From: Leucobacter triazinivorans
Lineage (GTDB): Bacteria > Actinomycetota > Actinomycetes > Actinomycetales > Microbacteriaceae
Reading direction: 5' to 3'
Assembly (NCBI RefSeq): GCF_004208635.1
Contig: NZ_CP035806.1
Span: 620,001 to 684,000 of the forward strand
DNA length: 64,000 bases
The stretch's first letter is position 1; each line of letters begins with the position of its first letter. The notes beneath the pieces are model-generated. The model had not been told where the DNA came from and searched no databases. It saw only the letters and a list, made by a program, of their open reading frames with translations. Made by a program: the position numbers and the translations under genes. This document shows positions 50,727-60,239 of this stretch, piece after piece.

Positions 50727-51929
50727 ATGCACCGTCACCCGACCGACCCCGTCGTCCAGGAGCTCATCCGCCGGGCCCGGTCCGCGCAGCTCGACCGTCG
50801 CCAGTTGCTGCGCGGCGCCTCCCTCGGCGCGGCGCTGCTCGGCGCCGGCTCGCTCGCGGCCTGCGCCGGCCCCAGCGGGCCGGGCGACGGCTCGGGCGGC
50901 ACGCTGCGCTGGGCGAACTGGACGTACTACCTCGACTACGACGAGGATGCCGGGGACTGGCCCTCGCTCAATCAGTTCATGGAGCAGTCGGACATCCGCG
51001 TCGAGTACTTCGAGGACATCGACGACAACAAGACCTTCGTCGCCAAGATCAAGGATCAGCTGAAGCTCGAGCAGGACACGGGCTACGACGTCTTCGTCCC
51101 CTCGGACACCACGATCGTGCGGCTGCTCGAGCAGAATCAGCTCATGGAGTTCGAGCGCAGCCGGATGCCCAACGTCGACGCCCAGATGATCGACATGGTG
51201 CAGAACGCCTCCTTCGATCCCGACCGCACCTGGACGATCCCCTACCAGGCCGGCATGACGGGCCTCGTCTACAACACGCAGCGCTATCCGAAGGGCGTGC
51301 GCGAGGTCTCCGACCTGTGGGCCCCGGAACTCGCGGGCAAGGTCAATCTGCTGACCGAGCAGGACGACACCCTGGCCCTCATCATGCTCGAGCAGGGCGT
51401 CGACATCGAGGGCGACTGGGGCGACGACGAGTTCGAGGCGGCGCTCGACGTCGTGCGGCAGCAGATCGGCAGCGGCCAGGTCGCGACGGTCAAGGGCAAC
51501 TCGTACACCCAGGATCTGCAGCAGGAGACCGTCTGGGCGGGCATGGCGTGGTCGGGCGACATCGCGATCCTCAACGAGGAGGCCGGCGAGGAGATCTGGC
51601 GCTTCGTCGTGCCCGACTCGGGCGCGTCCGTCTTCGTCGACTCCTTCGCGATGCCGCTCGCCACGCAGGCCTTCGATCAGGTGCACGAGCTCATCGACTA
51701 CTACTACGAGCCCGAGGTGGCCGCGCAGGTCGCGGCCTACGTGCAGTACGTGACGCCGGTCGCCGGGGCGCGCGAGGCGATGGCGGCGAGCGATACTCCC
51801 GAGCTGGCGGAGAATCCCCTCATCTTCCCGGACGAGGAGATGTCGCAGCGCATCTTCGACATGCGGGCGCTCTCGGCGCAGGAGGACAACCGCTACTCGC
51901 AGGCCTACCAGAAGGTGCTCGGCAACTAG
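50727..51929 (+). CDS. polyamine-binding lipoprotein, PotD type (second, orphan copy)
   Basis: Solute-binding protein of 400 residues, paralogous to the PotD at 43.4 kb: twin-arginine LDRRQLLRGASLG (RR at 24-25), lipobox LAAC (Cys46), WANWTYYLDYDEDAG, YFEDIDDNKTFVAKI, GNSYTQDLQQETVWAGMAWSGDIAIL and DYYYEPEVAAQVAAYVQYVTPVAGA. No permease or ATPase gene is adjacent, so it probably uses PotABC or a distant transporter. Strong ribosome site AAAGGAGG before the ATG. Ligand may differ, for example spermidine against putrescine. Confidence 0.9.
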   Translation: MHRHPTDPVVQELIRRARSAQLDRRQLLRGASLGAALLGAGSLAACAGPSGPGDGSGGTLRWANWTYYLDYDEDAGDWPSLNQFMEQSDIRVEYFEDIDDNKTFVAKIKDQLKLEQDTGYDVFVPSDTTIVRLLEQNQLMEFERSRMPNVDAQMIDMVQNASFDPDRTWTIPYQAGMTGLVYNTQRYPKGVREVSDLWAPELAGKVNLLTEQDDTLALIMLEQGVDIEGDWGDDEFEAALDVVRQQIGSGQVATVKGNSYTQDLQQETVWAGMAWSGDIAILNEEAGEEIWRFVVPDSGASVFVDSFAMPLATQAFDQVHELIDYYYEPEVAAQVAAYVQYVTPVAGAREAMAASDTPELAENPLIFPDEEMSQRIFDMRALSAQEDNRYSQAYQKVLGN

Positions 51930-51963
51930 ACGCCGCCGTCCGTGGTCGTTCCGCGCTTTCGCC

Positions 51964-52071
51964 GTCATCCTGCGCGGAGGGAGCGCAGCGAGTGCAGTCG
52001 CAGGATCCACACGGCCGCATCGCAGGGCCCACCGGTGGATTCTGCGACTCGCTCCGCTCGCGCAGAATGAC
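51964..52071. repeat. dispersed repeat (GTCATYCTGCG family), copy 2
   Basis: Outer arms GTCATCCTGCGCG (51964-51976) and CGCGCAGAATGAC (52059-52071), with internal TCGCAGGATCCAC and TGGATTCTGCGACTCGC facing each other. Longer than copy 1 at 34990. Lies between convergent potD and the DUF6457 gene, so it may also terminate transcription. Confidence 0.75.
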
Positions 52072-52100
52072 CGGACCCGCGCGGCCCGCGGTAGACCCGC

Positions 52101-52391
52101 TCAGCCCGCGGGGTCCGCGTCGCCCGCGGCGGCCTTCCACTCGGCGGCGCGGGCGGTCAATCGGGCGGCGAGTGCTCGCAGCGCATCCGGGTCGTCGGAT
52201 CGCGCGACGGCCAGGCCGAGCAGAAAGGTGGACAGGGGGGCCGCGGGCCGCGCGACGTCGTGCGCCACGTCCCGGGCCACGTCGAGCACGGTGCCGATCG
52301 ACACCGATCCCGGTTCGAGCCCCAGCTCGGCGGCGGCGGCGATCAGCCACTCGTCGAGCGCCTGCGGGGGAAGGTGCTTCGGGTCGCTCAT
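52101..52391 (-). CDS. DUF6457 domain protein
   Basis: Small helical cytosolic protein of 96 residues (PPQALDEWLIAAAAELGLEPG, PLSTFLLGLAVARSDDPDALRALAARLTARAAEW). Such genes commonly lie next to molybdenum cofactor genes in actinobacteria, as here, but no function is assigned. Its ATG overlaps the mobA stop (ATGA). Last gene of moeA-mobA-DUF6457. Confidence 0.75.
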   Translation of the reverse strand: MSDPKHLPPQALDEWLIAAAAELGLEPGSVSIGTVLDVARDVAHDVARPAAPLSTFLLGLAVARSDDPDALRALAARLTARAAEWKAAAGDADPAG

Positions 52392-53089
52392 GTCGGTCTC
52401 CTTCGTTCGGGGTCTGCGGGACGGGTCGGGTTCTGCGGCGGATCGGGCTCCGACCGTTCGTTGCCGCCGCCATCGCCGGTCGAGCGAGCGGAGCGAGTCG
52501 ACACCCCATCGCCGCCCTCGACCGCCCGCTCGAGGTCCGCGGGCTCGTCGATGTCGGCGGTCGTATCCCCCGTCGCGGCGACGCTGCGCAGACGCAGGCC
52601 GTCGAGGAGCCTTCGCAGCGGCGCGTGCGCGAGCTGCCCGTCGAGCGAGTCGACGCGCTCGCGCAGCACCGCGCTGCGGTAGACCCCCGCCAACCACTGG
52701 TCCCGACCGGCGTCGTCCCGCAGCACGATTCCGCCCTCATCGCGCGCGTCGGCCAGCTGGGCGCGCAGCAACGCGCACACCGCATCCGGGCGCACGAGGT
52801 CGCAGGAGAGCAGCAGCATCCACTCGGCGCGCACGTGCGGCAGCGCGGCGGCGAGCGCGGCGAGCGGTCCGGTGAAGGGTGGATCCTCGCGCACGATCAC
52901 CACCCCGCCCGTGCCCGCGTGCGCGGGACCGACCACGACGATGCGTCGCGCTCCCGCCCCGCGAGCCGCCGCCACCGCGCGGTCCACCAGCCGCTCGCCG
53001 CCGAGCCGCAGCACCGCCTTGTCGCGTCCTCCCATGCGCCGCCCGCGGCCGCCCGCGAGCACCACGGCGTCGATATCCGGCCCCGTCAC
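52388..53089 (-). CDS. mobA: molybdenum cofactor guanylyltransferase
   Basis: Nucleotidyltransferase of 233 residues that attaches GMP to molybdopterin. VVLAGGRGRRMGGRDKAVLRLGG (GTP/Mo-cofactor loop), FTGPLAALAAAL and the metal site in MLLLSCDLVRPD. The fold ends near residue 195. The last 40 residues (GDGVSTRSARSTGDGGGNERSEPDPPQ) are low complexity and are encoded by a copy of the GAGCGAGCGGAGCGAGTCGA repeat, so the tail may be repeat-derived. GTG start at 53087-53089 overlaps the moeA stop. Confidence 0.88.
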   Translation of the reverse strand: MTGPDIDAVVLAGGRGRRMGGRDKAVLRLGGERLVDRAVAAARGAGARRIVVVGPAHAGTGGVVIVREDPPFTGPLAALAAALPHVRAEWMLLLSCDLVRPDAVCALLRAQLADARDEGGIVLRDDAGRDQWLAGVYRSAVLRERVDSLDGQLAHAPLRRLLDGLRLRSVAATGDTTADIDEPADLERAVEGGDGVSTRSARSTGDGGGNERSEPDPPQNPTRPADPERRRPT

Positions 53090-54396
53090 GGCGCCACCAG
53101 GATCACGGGCACCGTATCCCCCGGCGCGACGTCGCCCCGGTCCGCCCCGACGAGCGCGTACCCGTTCGCAGCGCCGTGCCCGCCGACGGCGTGCGAGACG
53201 CCGCTCGGGTCGACCGCTGGAACGCAGCTCGGCCCGTCCGGTCCGTCGGCCACGACGACGGGCAGCACCTGCAGGCGTCCCGCGGCTCCGCGCCACCCCG
53301 CCGCGGCTCGGGCCGGCACACGGATCCGCTGCACATCGTCGCGACCCTGCAGCGCCAGGAGGGCAGGGCGCACGAAGAGCTCGAAGCTGACCGCCGCGCT
53401 CACGGGGTTGCCCGGCAAGGCGAAGACGAGCGCGCCGCTCGAGAGCCGGCCCGCGCACTGCGGCTGACCGGGTCGCACCGCGACCCGCACCGCCCGCACC
53501 CGCTCTTCGCGCTCGAGCGCGATCCGGACGACATCGTGCCGCCCCGGCCCCACCCCGCCGGTCGTCACGACGACATCGCTCTCGGCCCCGAGCTCGCGCA
53601 GCTGCCGGGAGATGCCGGGCGCGTCGTCCGCGCTGCGGCGCACCGCCACGGGCTCGATGCCGAGTTCACGCAGCAGTCCGGCGATGAGCAGCGAGTTCGA
53701 TTCGGGGATCCGGCCGCGTTCGAGAGATTCCCCGGGACCGCGCAGTTCCGAGCCCGTCGCGATCACCGCGACCCGGGGCCGTCGCCGCACGCGCACCTGC
53801 TGCGCACCGGCGGCGGCGAGCGCGGCGAGCCTCGCGGCACCGAGCGGCTGCCCCGCGTGCGCGATCGCGCTCCCCGCCGCGACGTCTTCGCCGCGGCGGC
53901 GAATGTTCGTGCCGACTCGAGCGGGAGCCTGCACCCGCACCGCGCGATGCGCCCAGACGTCATCGCTGCGGTCGCTCAGGGTGCTCTCGACCGGCACCAC
54001 GGCGTCGGCCGTGCTGGGGACGGGCGCGCCGGTCATGATCCGCACCGCGGTCCCGGGCGCGATCGTCGGATCGGCGTCGCTGCCGGCAGCGACCTCGCCG
54101 ACGATGCGCAGTTCGACGGGATCGCGCTCGCTCGCGGTCGCGAGATCGGCGGCCCTGAGCGCATATCCGTCCATCGCCGAGTTGTCCCAGAGCGGCAGGG
54201 GGTGCCGCGACCGCACGGTTTCCGAGAGGATCATGCCGTGCGCCTCGTGCACCGCGACGACCCGCTCGGGAAGCGGGGTCGAGGCCTCGAGGATCCACGA
54301 CAGGTGCTCCTCCACAGAGATCCGCATGCCGGCAGCCCCCTTCTTCGCGTCTGCAGCCGCGGACCCGGCCGATGCCGGCCTTGCCCCGACCGTCAT
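53086..54396 (-). CDS. moeA: molybdopterin molybdotransferase
   Basis: Inserts molybdate into adenylylated molybdopterin. 436 residues: [57 protein letters not shown], the [10 protein letters not shown] start of the MPT-binding domain with [31 protein letters not shown], and a C-terminal barrel. The first 23 residues are variable, and a shorter start at MRISVEEH is possible. Divergent from fdhD; operon moeA-mobA-DUF6457. Confidence 0.93.
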   Translation of the reverse strand: MTVGARPASAGSAAADAKKGAAGMRISVEEHLSWILEASTPLPERVVAVHEAHGMILSETVRSRHPLPLWDNSAMDGYALRAADLATASERDPVELRIVGEVAAGSDADPTIAPGTAVRIMTGAPVPSTADAVVPVESTLSDRSDDVWAHRAVRVQAPARVGTNIRRRGEDVAAGSAIAHAGQPLGAARLAALAAAGAQQVRVRRRPRVAVIATGSELRGPGESLERGRIPESNSLLIAGLLRELGIEPVAVRRSADDAPGISRQLRELGAESDVVVTTGGVGPGRHDVVRIALEREERVRAVRVAVRPGQPQCAGRLSSGALVFALPGNPVSAAVSFELFVRPALLALQGRDDVQRIRVPARAAAGWRGAAGRLQVLPVVVADGPDGPSCVPAVDPSGVSHAVGGHGAANGYALVGADRGDVAPGDTVPVILVAP

Positions 54397-54415
54397 TCAA
54401 TGCTATCCAAGGAGT

Positions 54416-55321
54416 GTGTCCCGAATCGCTGCTCGTCGCCGAGTGACCCGCCTCTCAGTAGGCGGATCGAGGATGGAACGAGCGGATTTCCTGGCGGTAG
54501 AAGAGCCCCTGGAGATCCGGGTCTCCGGTCGCTCCCTCGCCGTGACGATGCGCACCCCCGGCAATGACATCGATCTCGCGGCGGGTTTCCTGGTCTCGGA
54601 GGGCGTGATCCACCGCTCCGGCGACCTCATGGCGGCCATCCATTGCGCGAGCGACGGCGAGCCCAACACCTACAATGTGCTCGACGTGGCCCTGGGCCCA
54701 GGCGTCCCGCCGCCCGATCCGAGTCTGCAGCGCAACTTCACCACGACGAGCGCCTGCGGGCTCTGCGGAAAGGCCAGTATCGAGGCCGTGCACACAGCCG
54801 CGCGCTACACCGTCGATACGGATCCCCTGACCATCGACGCGGCACGGCTCATCGGTTTTCCCGACGCGCTGCGCGCCGGGCAGGCGGTCTTCGAGCGCAC
54901 CGGGGGGCTGCACGCGGCGGCGCTGTTCGACGGGCGCAGCGGTGACCTGCTCGTGCTGCGCGAGGACGTGGGTCGTCACAACGCCGTCGACAAGGTGGTC
55001 GGCTGGGCCTTGCGGAACGACCGGCTCCCCGCGCGGGGGTGCGTGCTCATGGTCTCCGGGCGCGCGAGCTTCGAGTTGACGCAGAAGGCGCTGATGGCCG
55101 GCATCCCCATGCTCGCAGCAGTCTCGGCCCCCTCCTCCCTCGCCGTCGAACTCGCGGCCGACGCAGGTCTCACCCTCGCCGGATTCGTCCGCGGCCCCTC
55201 GATGGTGCTCTACAGCCGACCCGATCGTGTCACGGACGATGTTGCCGCACCGCCCCCGGACCGTACCGACCCGCGCGCGGAGCACCGCGCGCGCCACCTT
55301 CAGGAAGCAGACCAGTCATGA
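54416..55321 (+). CDS. fdhD: formate dehydrogenase accessory sulfurtransferase FdhD
   Basis: Passes sulfur from a cysteine desulfurase to the bis-MGD cofactor of formate dehydrogenases. 301 residues: [36 protein letters not shown], catalytic Cys pair in [14 protein letters not shown], and [17 protein letters not shown]. The GTG at 54416-54418 ([13 protein letters not shown]) fits the family N-terminus; the MERADF start is too late. A TGCTAT box ends 9 nt before it. The stop overlaps the start of the molybdoenzyme gene, tying the chaperone to its client. Confidence 0.94.
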   Translation: MSRIAARRRVTRLSVGGSRMERADFLAVEEPLEIRVSGRSLAVTMRTPGNDIDLAAGFLVSEGVIHRSGDLMAAIHCASDGEPNTYNVLDVALGPGVPPPDPSLQRNFTTTSACGLCGKASIEAVHTAARYTVDTDPLTIDAARLIGFPDALRAGQAVFERTGGLHAAALFDGRSGDLLVLREDVGRHNAVDKVVGWALRNDRLPARGCVLMVSGRASFELTQKALMAGIPMLAAVSAPSSLAVELAADAGLTLAGFVRGPSMVLYSRPDRVTDDVAAPPPDRTDPRAEHRARHLQEADQS

Positions 55322-57642
55322 CTCCCCACGCCCCGGAAGAGGATTTCTCAGACGCCGATATCGAGGTGTCCGAGCCGAAGACCTACGCGGCCGGGCTCGG
55401 CGGAGTGTTCCACTCGATGGAGCCGGCGCTCACGCAGATGGGCCTCGCCCGCACGGTGAAGCTCATGACGAAGATCAACCACAAGGACGGCTTCGACTGC
55501 ATGAGCTGCGCGTGGCCGGATCCCGACCATCGCAAGATCGCCGAGTTCTGCGAGAACGGCGGCAAGGCGGTGACCTGGGAGGCGACCCCGCTGAAGGTGG
55601 AACGGTCGTTCTGGCGGGAGCACTCGATCAGCTCGCTCGAGGACAAGACCGAGTACTGGCTCGGCATGCAGGGCCGGCTGATCGAACCCGTGTACAAGGC
55701 GAAGGGCTCGGATCACTACGAGCCGATCGGCTGGGACGCCGCGTACGCGCTCATCGCCGATCACCTGCACGCGCTCGACACCCCGGACGAGGCCGCCTTC
55801 TACACGAGCGGCCGGGCGTCGAACGAGGCCGCCTTCATCTACCAGCTCTTCGCGCGGGTGCTCGGCACGAACAACCTCCCCGACTGCTCGAACATGTGCC
55901 ACGAGTCCACCGGCACCGCCATGACTCACACCGTCGGCATCGGCAAGTCCACGGTCGCCTACAAAGACTTCGAGGAATCCGATCTGATCATCATCATGGG
56001 TCAGAACCCCGGCACCAACCACCCCCGCATGCTCACCGCACTGCAGGAGGCGAAGGAGCGGGGCGCGCGCATCGTCGCGGTCAACCCGCTGCCCGAGGCC
56101 GGCCTGATCGGGTACAAGGATCCTCAGCGGGTGCGGGGCTACGTCGGCAAGCCCACTCAGATCGCCGACCAGTTCATCAAGATCCGCTCGGGCGGGGACA
56201 TGGCGCTGCTCCAGGCCGTCTCCAAGCGCGTGCTCGACGCCGAGCGGGCCGATCCGGGCAAGGTGCTCGACCACGACTTCCTCGAGCGGCACTGCGACGG
56301 CTTCGAGGCCTTCGCCGCGCACATCGACGGGGTCGATGAGCGCGAGGTGGCCCGTGCCACGGGCATCCCGGTCTCGGAGATCGACGAGCTCGCGGAGCGC
56401 TATCTCAACGCCGACCGCGTCATCATCTGCTGGGCGATGGGCATTACCCAGCACCGCAAGGGCGTCGACACGATCCGCGAGATCATCAACCTGCTGCTGC
56501 TGCGCGGCAACATCGGCAAACCCGGTGCCGGCGCCTCGCCGATCCGCGGTCACAGCAATGTACAGGGGGATCGCACCATGGGCGTCTGGGAGCAGATGCC
56601 CGACTCGTTCCTCGATGCGCTGGGCGCTGAGTTCGGCTTCGAGCCTCCTCGCGCGCACGGCGTCGACGCCGTGCATGGGATCCGCGCCCTCGATCAGGGG
56701 AAGATCAAGGTGTGGATGGGCCTCGGCGGCAATCTGCTCGGCGCGATCTCGGACACGAATCTCGCGGAATCGGCGATGCGCAAGACGCGGCTCAGCGTGC
56801 AGCTCTCGACGAAGCTCAACCGATCCCACGTCGTCACCGGAGAGGAGGCGCTGATCCTCCCGGTGCTCGGCCGCACCGAGATCGACATGCAGGTATCCGG
56901 CCCGCAGTACGTCACGGTCGAGGACTCCGTGTGCGCCGTGCACGCCTCGCACGGCCAGATCGCGCCGATCTCGGATCAGGTGCGCTCGGAGACCGCGATC
57001 GTCGCCGGCCTCGGGCACGCGACCTTCGGGGATCGCCACGGCATCGACTGGCGCGCCATGATGCGCGACTACGATGTGATCCGCGATCACATCTCGCGCG
57101 TGGTACCGGGCTGCGAGAGCTACAACGAGAAGACCCGCACCCGGGACGGCTTCGTGCTGCCGAACGGTCCGCGCGACGAGCGCCGCTTCGACACCGACAC
57201 CGGGAAGGCGCACCTCACGGTCAACGAGCTCGAGCACGTCGAGTGCCCGCCCGGGCGCCTGCTGCTGCAGACGGTGCGGTCGCACGACCAGTTCAACACC
57301 ACCATCTACAGCCTGAACGATCGCTATCGCGGCATCAAGAAGGGCCGCTACGTGATCTTCGTGCACCCCGACGACCTCGCGGAGCTCGGCATCGAGGACG
57401 GCCAGAGCGTCGACATCTTCAGCGAGTGGCGCGACGAGCCCGACCGGGTGTTGCGCGGCTTCCGCGCTGTGGCCTTCCCGACGGCGCGCGGCTGCGCCGC
57501 TGCATACTTCCCCGAGGCCAACGTGCTGGTGCCGCTCGACAGCACCGCTCTCGAGAGCAACACTCCGGTGTCGAAAGCAGTCGTGATCCGACTCGAGCCG
57601 TCGCGGTCCCCGGCCGGCGTCGGCCGCCCCGCCGTGGTGTGA
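55318..57642 (+). CDS. FdhF/YdeP-family molybdopterin oxidoreductase, putative formate dehydrogenase
   Basis: Catalytic subunit of 774 residues of the bis-MGD (DMSO reductase) superfamily, cytosolic with no Tat signal. An N-terminal Cys pair (C61/C64 in [10 protein letters not shown]) replaces the usual four-Cys Fe-S motif. SNMCHESTG places Cys194-His195 where formate dehydrogenase H has Sec-His. [36 protein letters not shown] and the C-terminal [13 protein letters not shown]-binding domain follow. YdeP-family function is uncertain; linkage to fdhD and to formamidase argues for formate oxidation. No NADH-binding subunit is nearby. Confidence 0.85.
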   Translation: MTPHAPEEDFSDADIEVSEPKTYAAGLGGVFHSMEPALTQMGLARTVKLMTKINHKDGFDCMSCAWPDPDHRKIAEFCENGGKAVTWEATPLKVERSFWREHSISSLEDKTEYWLGMQGRLIEPVYKAKGSDHYEPIGWDAAYALIADHLHALDTPDEAAFYTSGRASNEAAFIYQLFARVLGTNNLPDCSNMCHESTGTAMTHTVGIGKSTVAYKDFEESDLIIIMGQNPGTNHPRMLTALQEAKERGARIVAVNPLPEAGLIGYKDPQRVRGYVGKPTQIADQFIKIRSGGDMALLQAVSKRVLDAERADPGKVLDHDFLERHCDGFEAFAAHIDGVDEREVARATGIPVSEIDELAERYLNADRVIICWAMGITQHRKGVDTIREIINLLLLRGNIGKPGAGASPIRGHSNVQGDRTMGVWEQMPDSFLDALGAEFGFEPPRAHGVDAVHGIRALDQGKIKVWMGLGGNLLGAISDTNLAESAMRKTRLSVQLSTKLNRSHVVTGEEALILPVLGRTEIDMQVSGPQYVTVEDSVCAVHASHGQIAPISDQVRSETAIVAGLGHATFGDRHGIDWRAMMRDYDVIRDHISRVVPGCESYNEKTRTRDGFVLPNGPRDERRFDTDTGKAHLTVNELEHVECPPGRLLLQTVRSHDQFNTTIYSLNDRYRGIKKGRYVIFVHPDDLAELGIEDGQSVDIFSEWRDEPDRVLRGFRAVAFPTARGCAAAYFPEANVLVPLDSTALESNTPVSKAVVIRLEPSRSPAGVGRPAVV

Positions 57643-57765
57643 GCGAGCGCGGCACCGCCGGTTGAGCGAGCGCGGCACCGCCGATTGAGCAAGCGCGGCG
57701 AGTCGAAACCGCGGATACGTGCACCCGGGCTTCGACTCGCCTCCTCCTCACTCAATCGGCGGTGC
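57640..57765. repeat. 23-bp tandem units and nested palindrome after fdhF
   Basis: Starting in the fdhF-like stop codon, two 23-bp units (TGAGCGAGCGCGGCACCGCC plus GGT or GAT) and a third partial one lead into a nested inverted repeat. Outer arms GCACCGCCGATTGAG (57675-57689) and its complement (57751-57765); inner arms GCGAGTCGAA (57698-57707) and TTCGACTCGC (57731-57740). Lies between convergent genes, so it can terminate both. Confidence 0.8.
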
Positions 57766-57778
57766 GCTCAGCACAGTC

Positions 57779-59035
57779 CTACTTGTTCGCCGCGGTGGGT
57801 GCTCCGATCCCCGGATCGATCTGGACCGGCCCCGCCGCCGACGGCCGCGGATCGAAGTCGAAGATCTCCACCGGGAGGTAGACGGTCGAACACGAGTTGG
57901 GAATGTCGACCACGCCCGAGAGCCGGCCCTCGATCGGGGCGGCGCCGAGCAGCAGGTACGCCTGCTCGGGGCTGTACCCGAACTTCGTCAGGTAGTCGAT
58001 CGCGTGCAGACATGCGCGCTGGTACGACAGGTGCGAGTCCAGGTACTTCTGCTCGCCGTCCAGGGTCACCGAGGTGCCCGAGAAGGCCAGCCAGTGGCTG
58101 TACTGCGGATCGACGTTGCCGGGCACGAAGATCGCGTTCTCGCTCACTCCGTAGGTCTCCATCCCGCCCTTGATGATGTCGACGCGCAGGTCGATGAACC
58201 CGCCCATCTCGATCGCTCCGCAGAAGGTGATCTCCCCGTCGCCCTGCGAGAAGTGCAGGTCGCCCATCGATAGGTTGGCCCCGTCGACGAACACCGGGTA
58301 GAACACCCGCGTTCCCTTCGTGAAGTTCTTGATGTCCTGGTTGCCGCCGTTCTCGCGCGGAGGCGCGGTGCGCGCGGCCTCGGAGCCCACACGCCCCCAC
58401 TCATCCCTGGGGACGCCGCCGAGGATCGCGTGCTCGGCCTCGGGCGGCAGCGCGAGCGGCGGCACACGATCCGGATCCGTCGCGATCAACGCACCCTCGC
58501 GCGCGTTCCACTTCGCGAGCAGCTCGGCCGACGGCGCTGTGCCCATGAGGCCGGGATGGATGATCCCGGTGAACGAGACGCCCGGCACGTGCCGGGAAGT
58601 GGCGGTCTGCCCCGAGAAATCCCAGATCGCCTTGTAGGCGTCGGGGAACTGCTCCGTGAGGAAGCCGCCACCGTTGTTCCGTGAGAAGATGCCCGTGTAT
58701 CCCCAGCCCTGTCCCGCGAGGGGACCGGAATCTTCCTGCGGGATCGGACCGACGTCGAGGATGTCGACGATCAGCAGGTCGCCCGGCTTCGCACCCTCCA
58801 CGCGGAACGGACCGCTGAGCGTGTGCACGGTCAGCAGCGGCGCATCGAGGATGTCTTGAGCCGAGTCGTCGTTGCGGATCGCACCGTCGAACCACTCACG
58901 GCAGTCGACCCGGAAACTGTCTCCCGGTTTGACGGTCGCGACGGGCGGGATCTCGGGGTGCCAGCGATTGTGCCCCAGCTTCTCCTGCTCGGTGAACTTC
59001 TTCGACGAGTCGAGCTTGAATACGTGTTCCGGCAT
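57779..59035 (-). CDS. fmdA: formamidase
   Basis: Hydrolyses formamide (and short amides) to formate and ammonia. 418 residues of the FmdA/AmdA acetamidase-formamidase family: HNRWHPEIPPVATVKPGDSFRVDCREWFDG, GYTGIFSRNNGGGFLTEQFP, VSFTGIIHPGLMGTAPS, GANLSMGDLHFSQGDGEITFCGAIEMGGF and YLLLGAAPIEGRLSGVVDIPN. AAGGAG precedes the ATG. Third gene of amiS-fmdB-fmdA. The nearby fdhD/fdhF pair could use the formate it produces. Confidence 0.93.
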   Translation of the reverse strand: MPEHVFKLDSSKKFTEQEKLGHNRWHPEIPPVATVKPGDSFRVDCREWFDGAIRNDDSAQDILDAPLLTVHTLSGPFRVEGAKPGDLLIVDILDVGPIPQEDSGPLAGQGWGYTGIFSRNNGGGFLTEQFPDAYKAIWDFSGQTATSRHVPGVSFTGIIHPGLMGTAPSAELLAKWNAREGALIATDPDRVPPLALPPEAEHAILGGVPRDEWGRVGSEAARTAPPRENGGNQDIKNFTKGTRVFYPVFVDGANLSMGDLHFSQGDGEITFCGAIEMGGFIDLRVDIIKGGMETYGVSENAIFVPGNVDPQYSHWLAFSGTSVTLDGEQKYLDSHLSYQRACLHAIDYLTKFGYSPEQAYLLLGAAPIEGRLSGVVDIPNSCSTVYLPVEIFDFDPRPSAAGPVQIDPGIGAPTAANK

Positions 59036-59101
59036 GGTTACCTCTCCTTGCTTCCTCGGGATCGGCTCCGTCGCCGATCCGTGTTCGTTGGGCTTCGGGA
59101 C

Positions 59102-59389
59102 TCACGACCGCGGCAGTTTTGCGTGCAGCGGGTTGGTGGTGACGGATGGGGGGCGGCCGGGCCCTCGATTCGGCAGCCGATCCACGACGGCCGGCTCGTG
59201 CGCGCTGCGCGCTGCGCCGTCGATGAGGCGATACGCCGACGTTCCGGCTGCAGACAGGTGCGGCGCCGTGATCGCGCGCTTCGCCGACGCGCCGCACGCT
59301 CGGCATCTCGTCTCGTCGGGAACCTCGGACATCGAATACAGGGCGTCGAAGCGGCACCCCTCCGAGCACTGGAACGAGTAACTGGGCAA
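59102..59389 (-). CDS. fmdB: FmdB family zinc-ribbon regulatory protein
   Basis: Protein of 95 residues. The N-terminal zinc ribbon (about 1-45) has ligands C8 and C12 in QCSEGCRFD and a C-x2-C in RCRACGAS. The tail is basic and disordered. FmdB was named as a regulator of formamidase in Methylophilus. A TTG start at 59387-59389 fits the conserved PSYSFQC N-terminus; GAAAGG lies 9 nt upstream. Encoded between the amide channel and fmdA. Confidence 0.88.
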   Translation of the reverse strand: MPSYSFQCSEGCRFDALYSMSEVPDETRCRACGASAKRAITAPHLSAAGTSAYRLIDGAARSAHEPAVVDRLPNRGPGRPPSVTTNPLHAKLPRS

Positions 59390-59429
59390 TGCGATCGGCC
59401 TTTCTCTGGGGGTATTGAGGGATGCGCAC

Positions 59430-60050
59430 TCAGCGTTCGACCGGCACCTCCTGCGACTGCACCGCGGCCGGCTTTCCCAGCACCCACGCGAGTCCCAGGA
59501 GCACGACCCCGATCACCGCGGCGACGGCCCCCTCGATCGCTCCGGTGACGTAGCTGCCCGTGAGCAGCAGCATCGCGGGAACAGCGCCGGTGAAGATGCC
59601 GAGCAGCAGAGTGAACCAACCGGTGCGCCGCGTGAGCGAGTCCTTGCCGCGCGCGAGCACCAGGAAGAAGAGGAACCAGAGCACCGCCCAGGAGAACCAG
59701 ATCATCCCGAATACCGGATCATCGAACTCAGTGAACTGCAGGATCCCGTAGACCACGGCGCACGCCGCAACGAACAGGGAGAACCATCCGAGCCCCTCCC
59801 CCGAGGCTCCCGTGAGCTGATTCCACGCCACGTACAGGTACGTGAATCCGAAGAGATACAGACCGGACGCGCCGAGCACCGCCGCCGGGTCGCCTCCCGA
59901 TTGCAGAATGATCAGTGTGGGAAAGACGACCTGCATCCCGCCCACGAAGAGGTTCATCGCGGCGGCAGACTTCCCGGAAACGGTCCCGAGCAGCATGAGC
60001 CCGTTCACGAACAGTACGGCTCCGACGTACAGCAATCCGACATGACCCAT
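59430..60050 (-). CDS. AmiS/UreI family amide channel
   Basis: Membrane protein of 206 residues with six or seven helices: HVGLLYVGAVLFVNGLMLLG, VFPTLIILQ, LYLFGFTYLYVAWNQL and GEGLGWFSLFVA are the AmiS/UreI signatures for urea and short-chain amide permeation. The ATG at 60048-60050 is preferred to one 21 nt upstream because GGTGGAAG lies just before it and the family starts at this position. First gene of the formamidase operon. Confidence 0.9.
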   Translation of the reverse strand: MGHVGLLYVGAVLFVNGLMLLGTVSGKSAAAMNLFVGGMQVVFPTLIILQSGGDPAAVLGASGLYLFGFTYLYVAWNQLTGASGEGLGWFSLFVAACAVVYGILQFTEFDDPVFGMIWFSWAVLWFLFFLVLARGKDSLTRRTGWFTLLLGIFTGAVPAMLLLTGSYVTGAIEGAVAAVIGVVLLGLAWVLGKPAAVQSQEVPVER

Positions 60051-60163
60051 GGTCTTCCACCCTCGCTCCATTGCGTTGACGAAATCGGGGGTGCGACCCG
60101 TGGGACACTCCCCTGTGGTGCTGGCCCGTCCGCGTCGCGATCGAAGGTCGGCACGTATTTTGG

Positions 60164-60192
60164 ACGCTACGCCTGTTTCACAGGGAAGTCAA
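60164..60192 (-). promoter_or_regulatory. promoter of the amiS-fmdB-fmdA operon
   Basis: On the minus strand: -35 TTGACT (60187-60192), exact 17-nt spacer, -10 TAGCGT (60164-60169). The spacer contains the palindrome CCTGT-GAA-ACAGG. Leader about 105 nt. Confidence 0.65.
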
Positions 60193-60226
60193 CGAGCCCG
60201 CGGTTCCATCTCCGCAGATGCGGATC

Positions 60227-60232
60227 TAGACT
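60227..60232 (+). promoter_or_regulatory. -10 box of a leaderless promoter (mop-modABC)
   Basis: TAGACT, then GCATATC, then ATG. Gap of 7 nt; a weak TTCCAT -35 lies 17 nt upstream. Confidence 0.5.
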
Positions 60233-60239
60233 GCATATC

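Noticed and set aside
52388..52520. Frameshift or pseudogene in mobA because of its odd C-terminus.
   Set aside because: All catalytic motifs are intact and the stop overlaps the next start normally; the tail is better explained by repeat insertion.
55348..57678. Very long open frame on the minus strand opposite the fdhF-like gene; similar long frames opposite ilvB (12519-14267), ilvC (10767-11747) and potD (43504-45072).
   Set aside because: High third-position GC keeps antisense frames open. The translations are His/Asp/Arg/Val-rich with no family motifs, and the sense frames are clear conserved enzymes.
60150..60200. Possible GlnR box upstream of the formamidase operon.
   Set aside because: TTGAC-n6-GTGAA-n6-GTAGC has the spacing but too few matches to the consensus, and it overlaps a convincing -35/-10 pair that explains the sequence.
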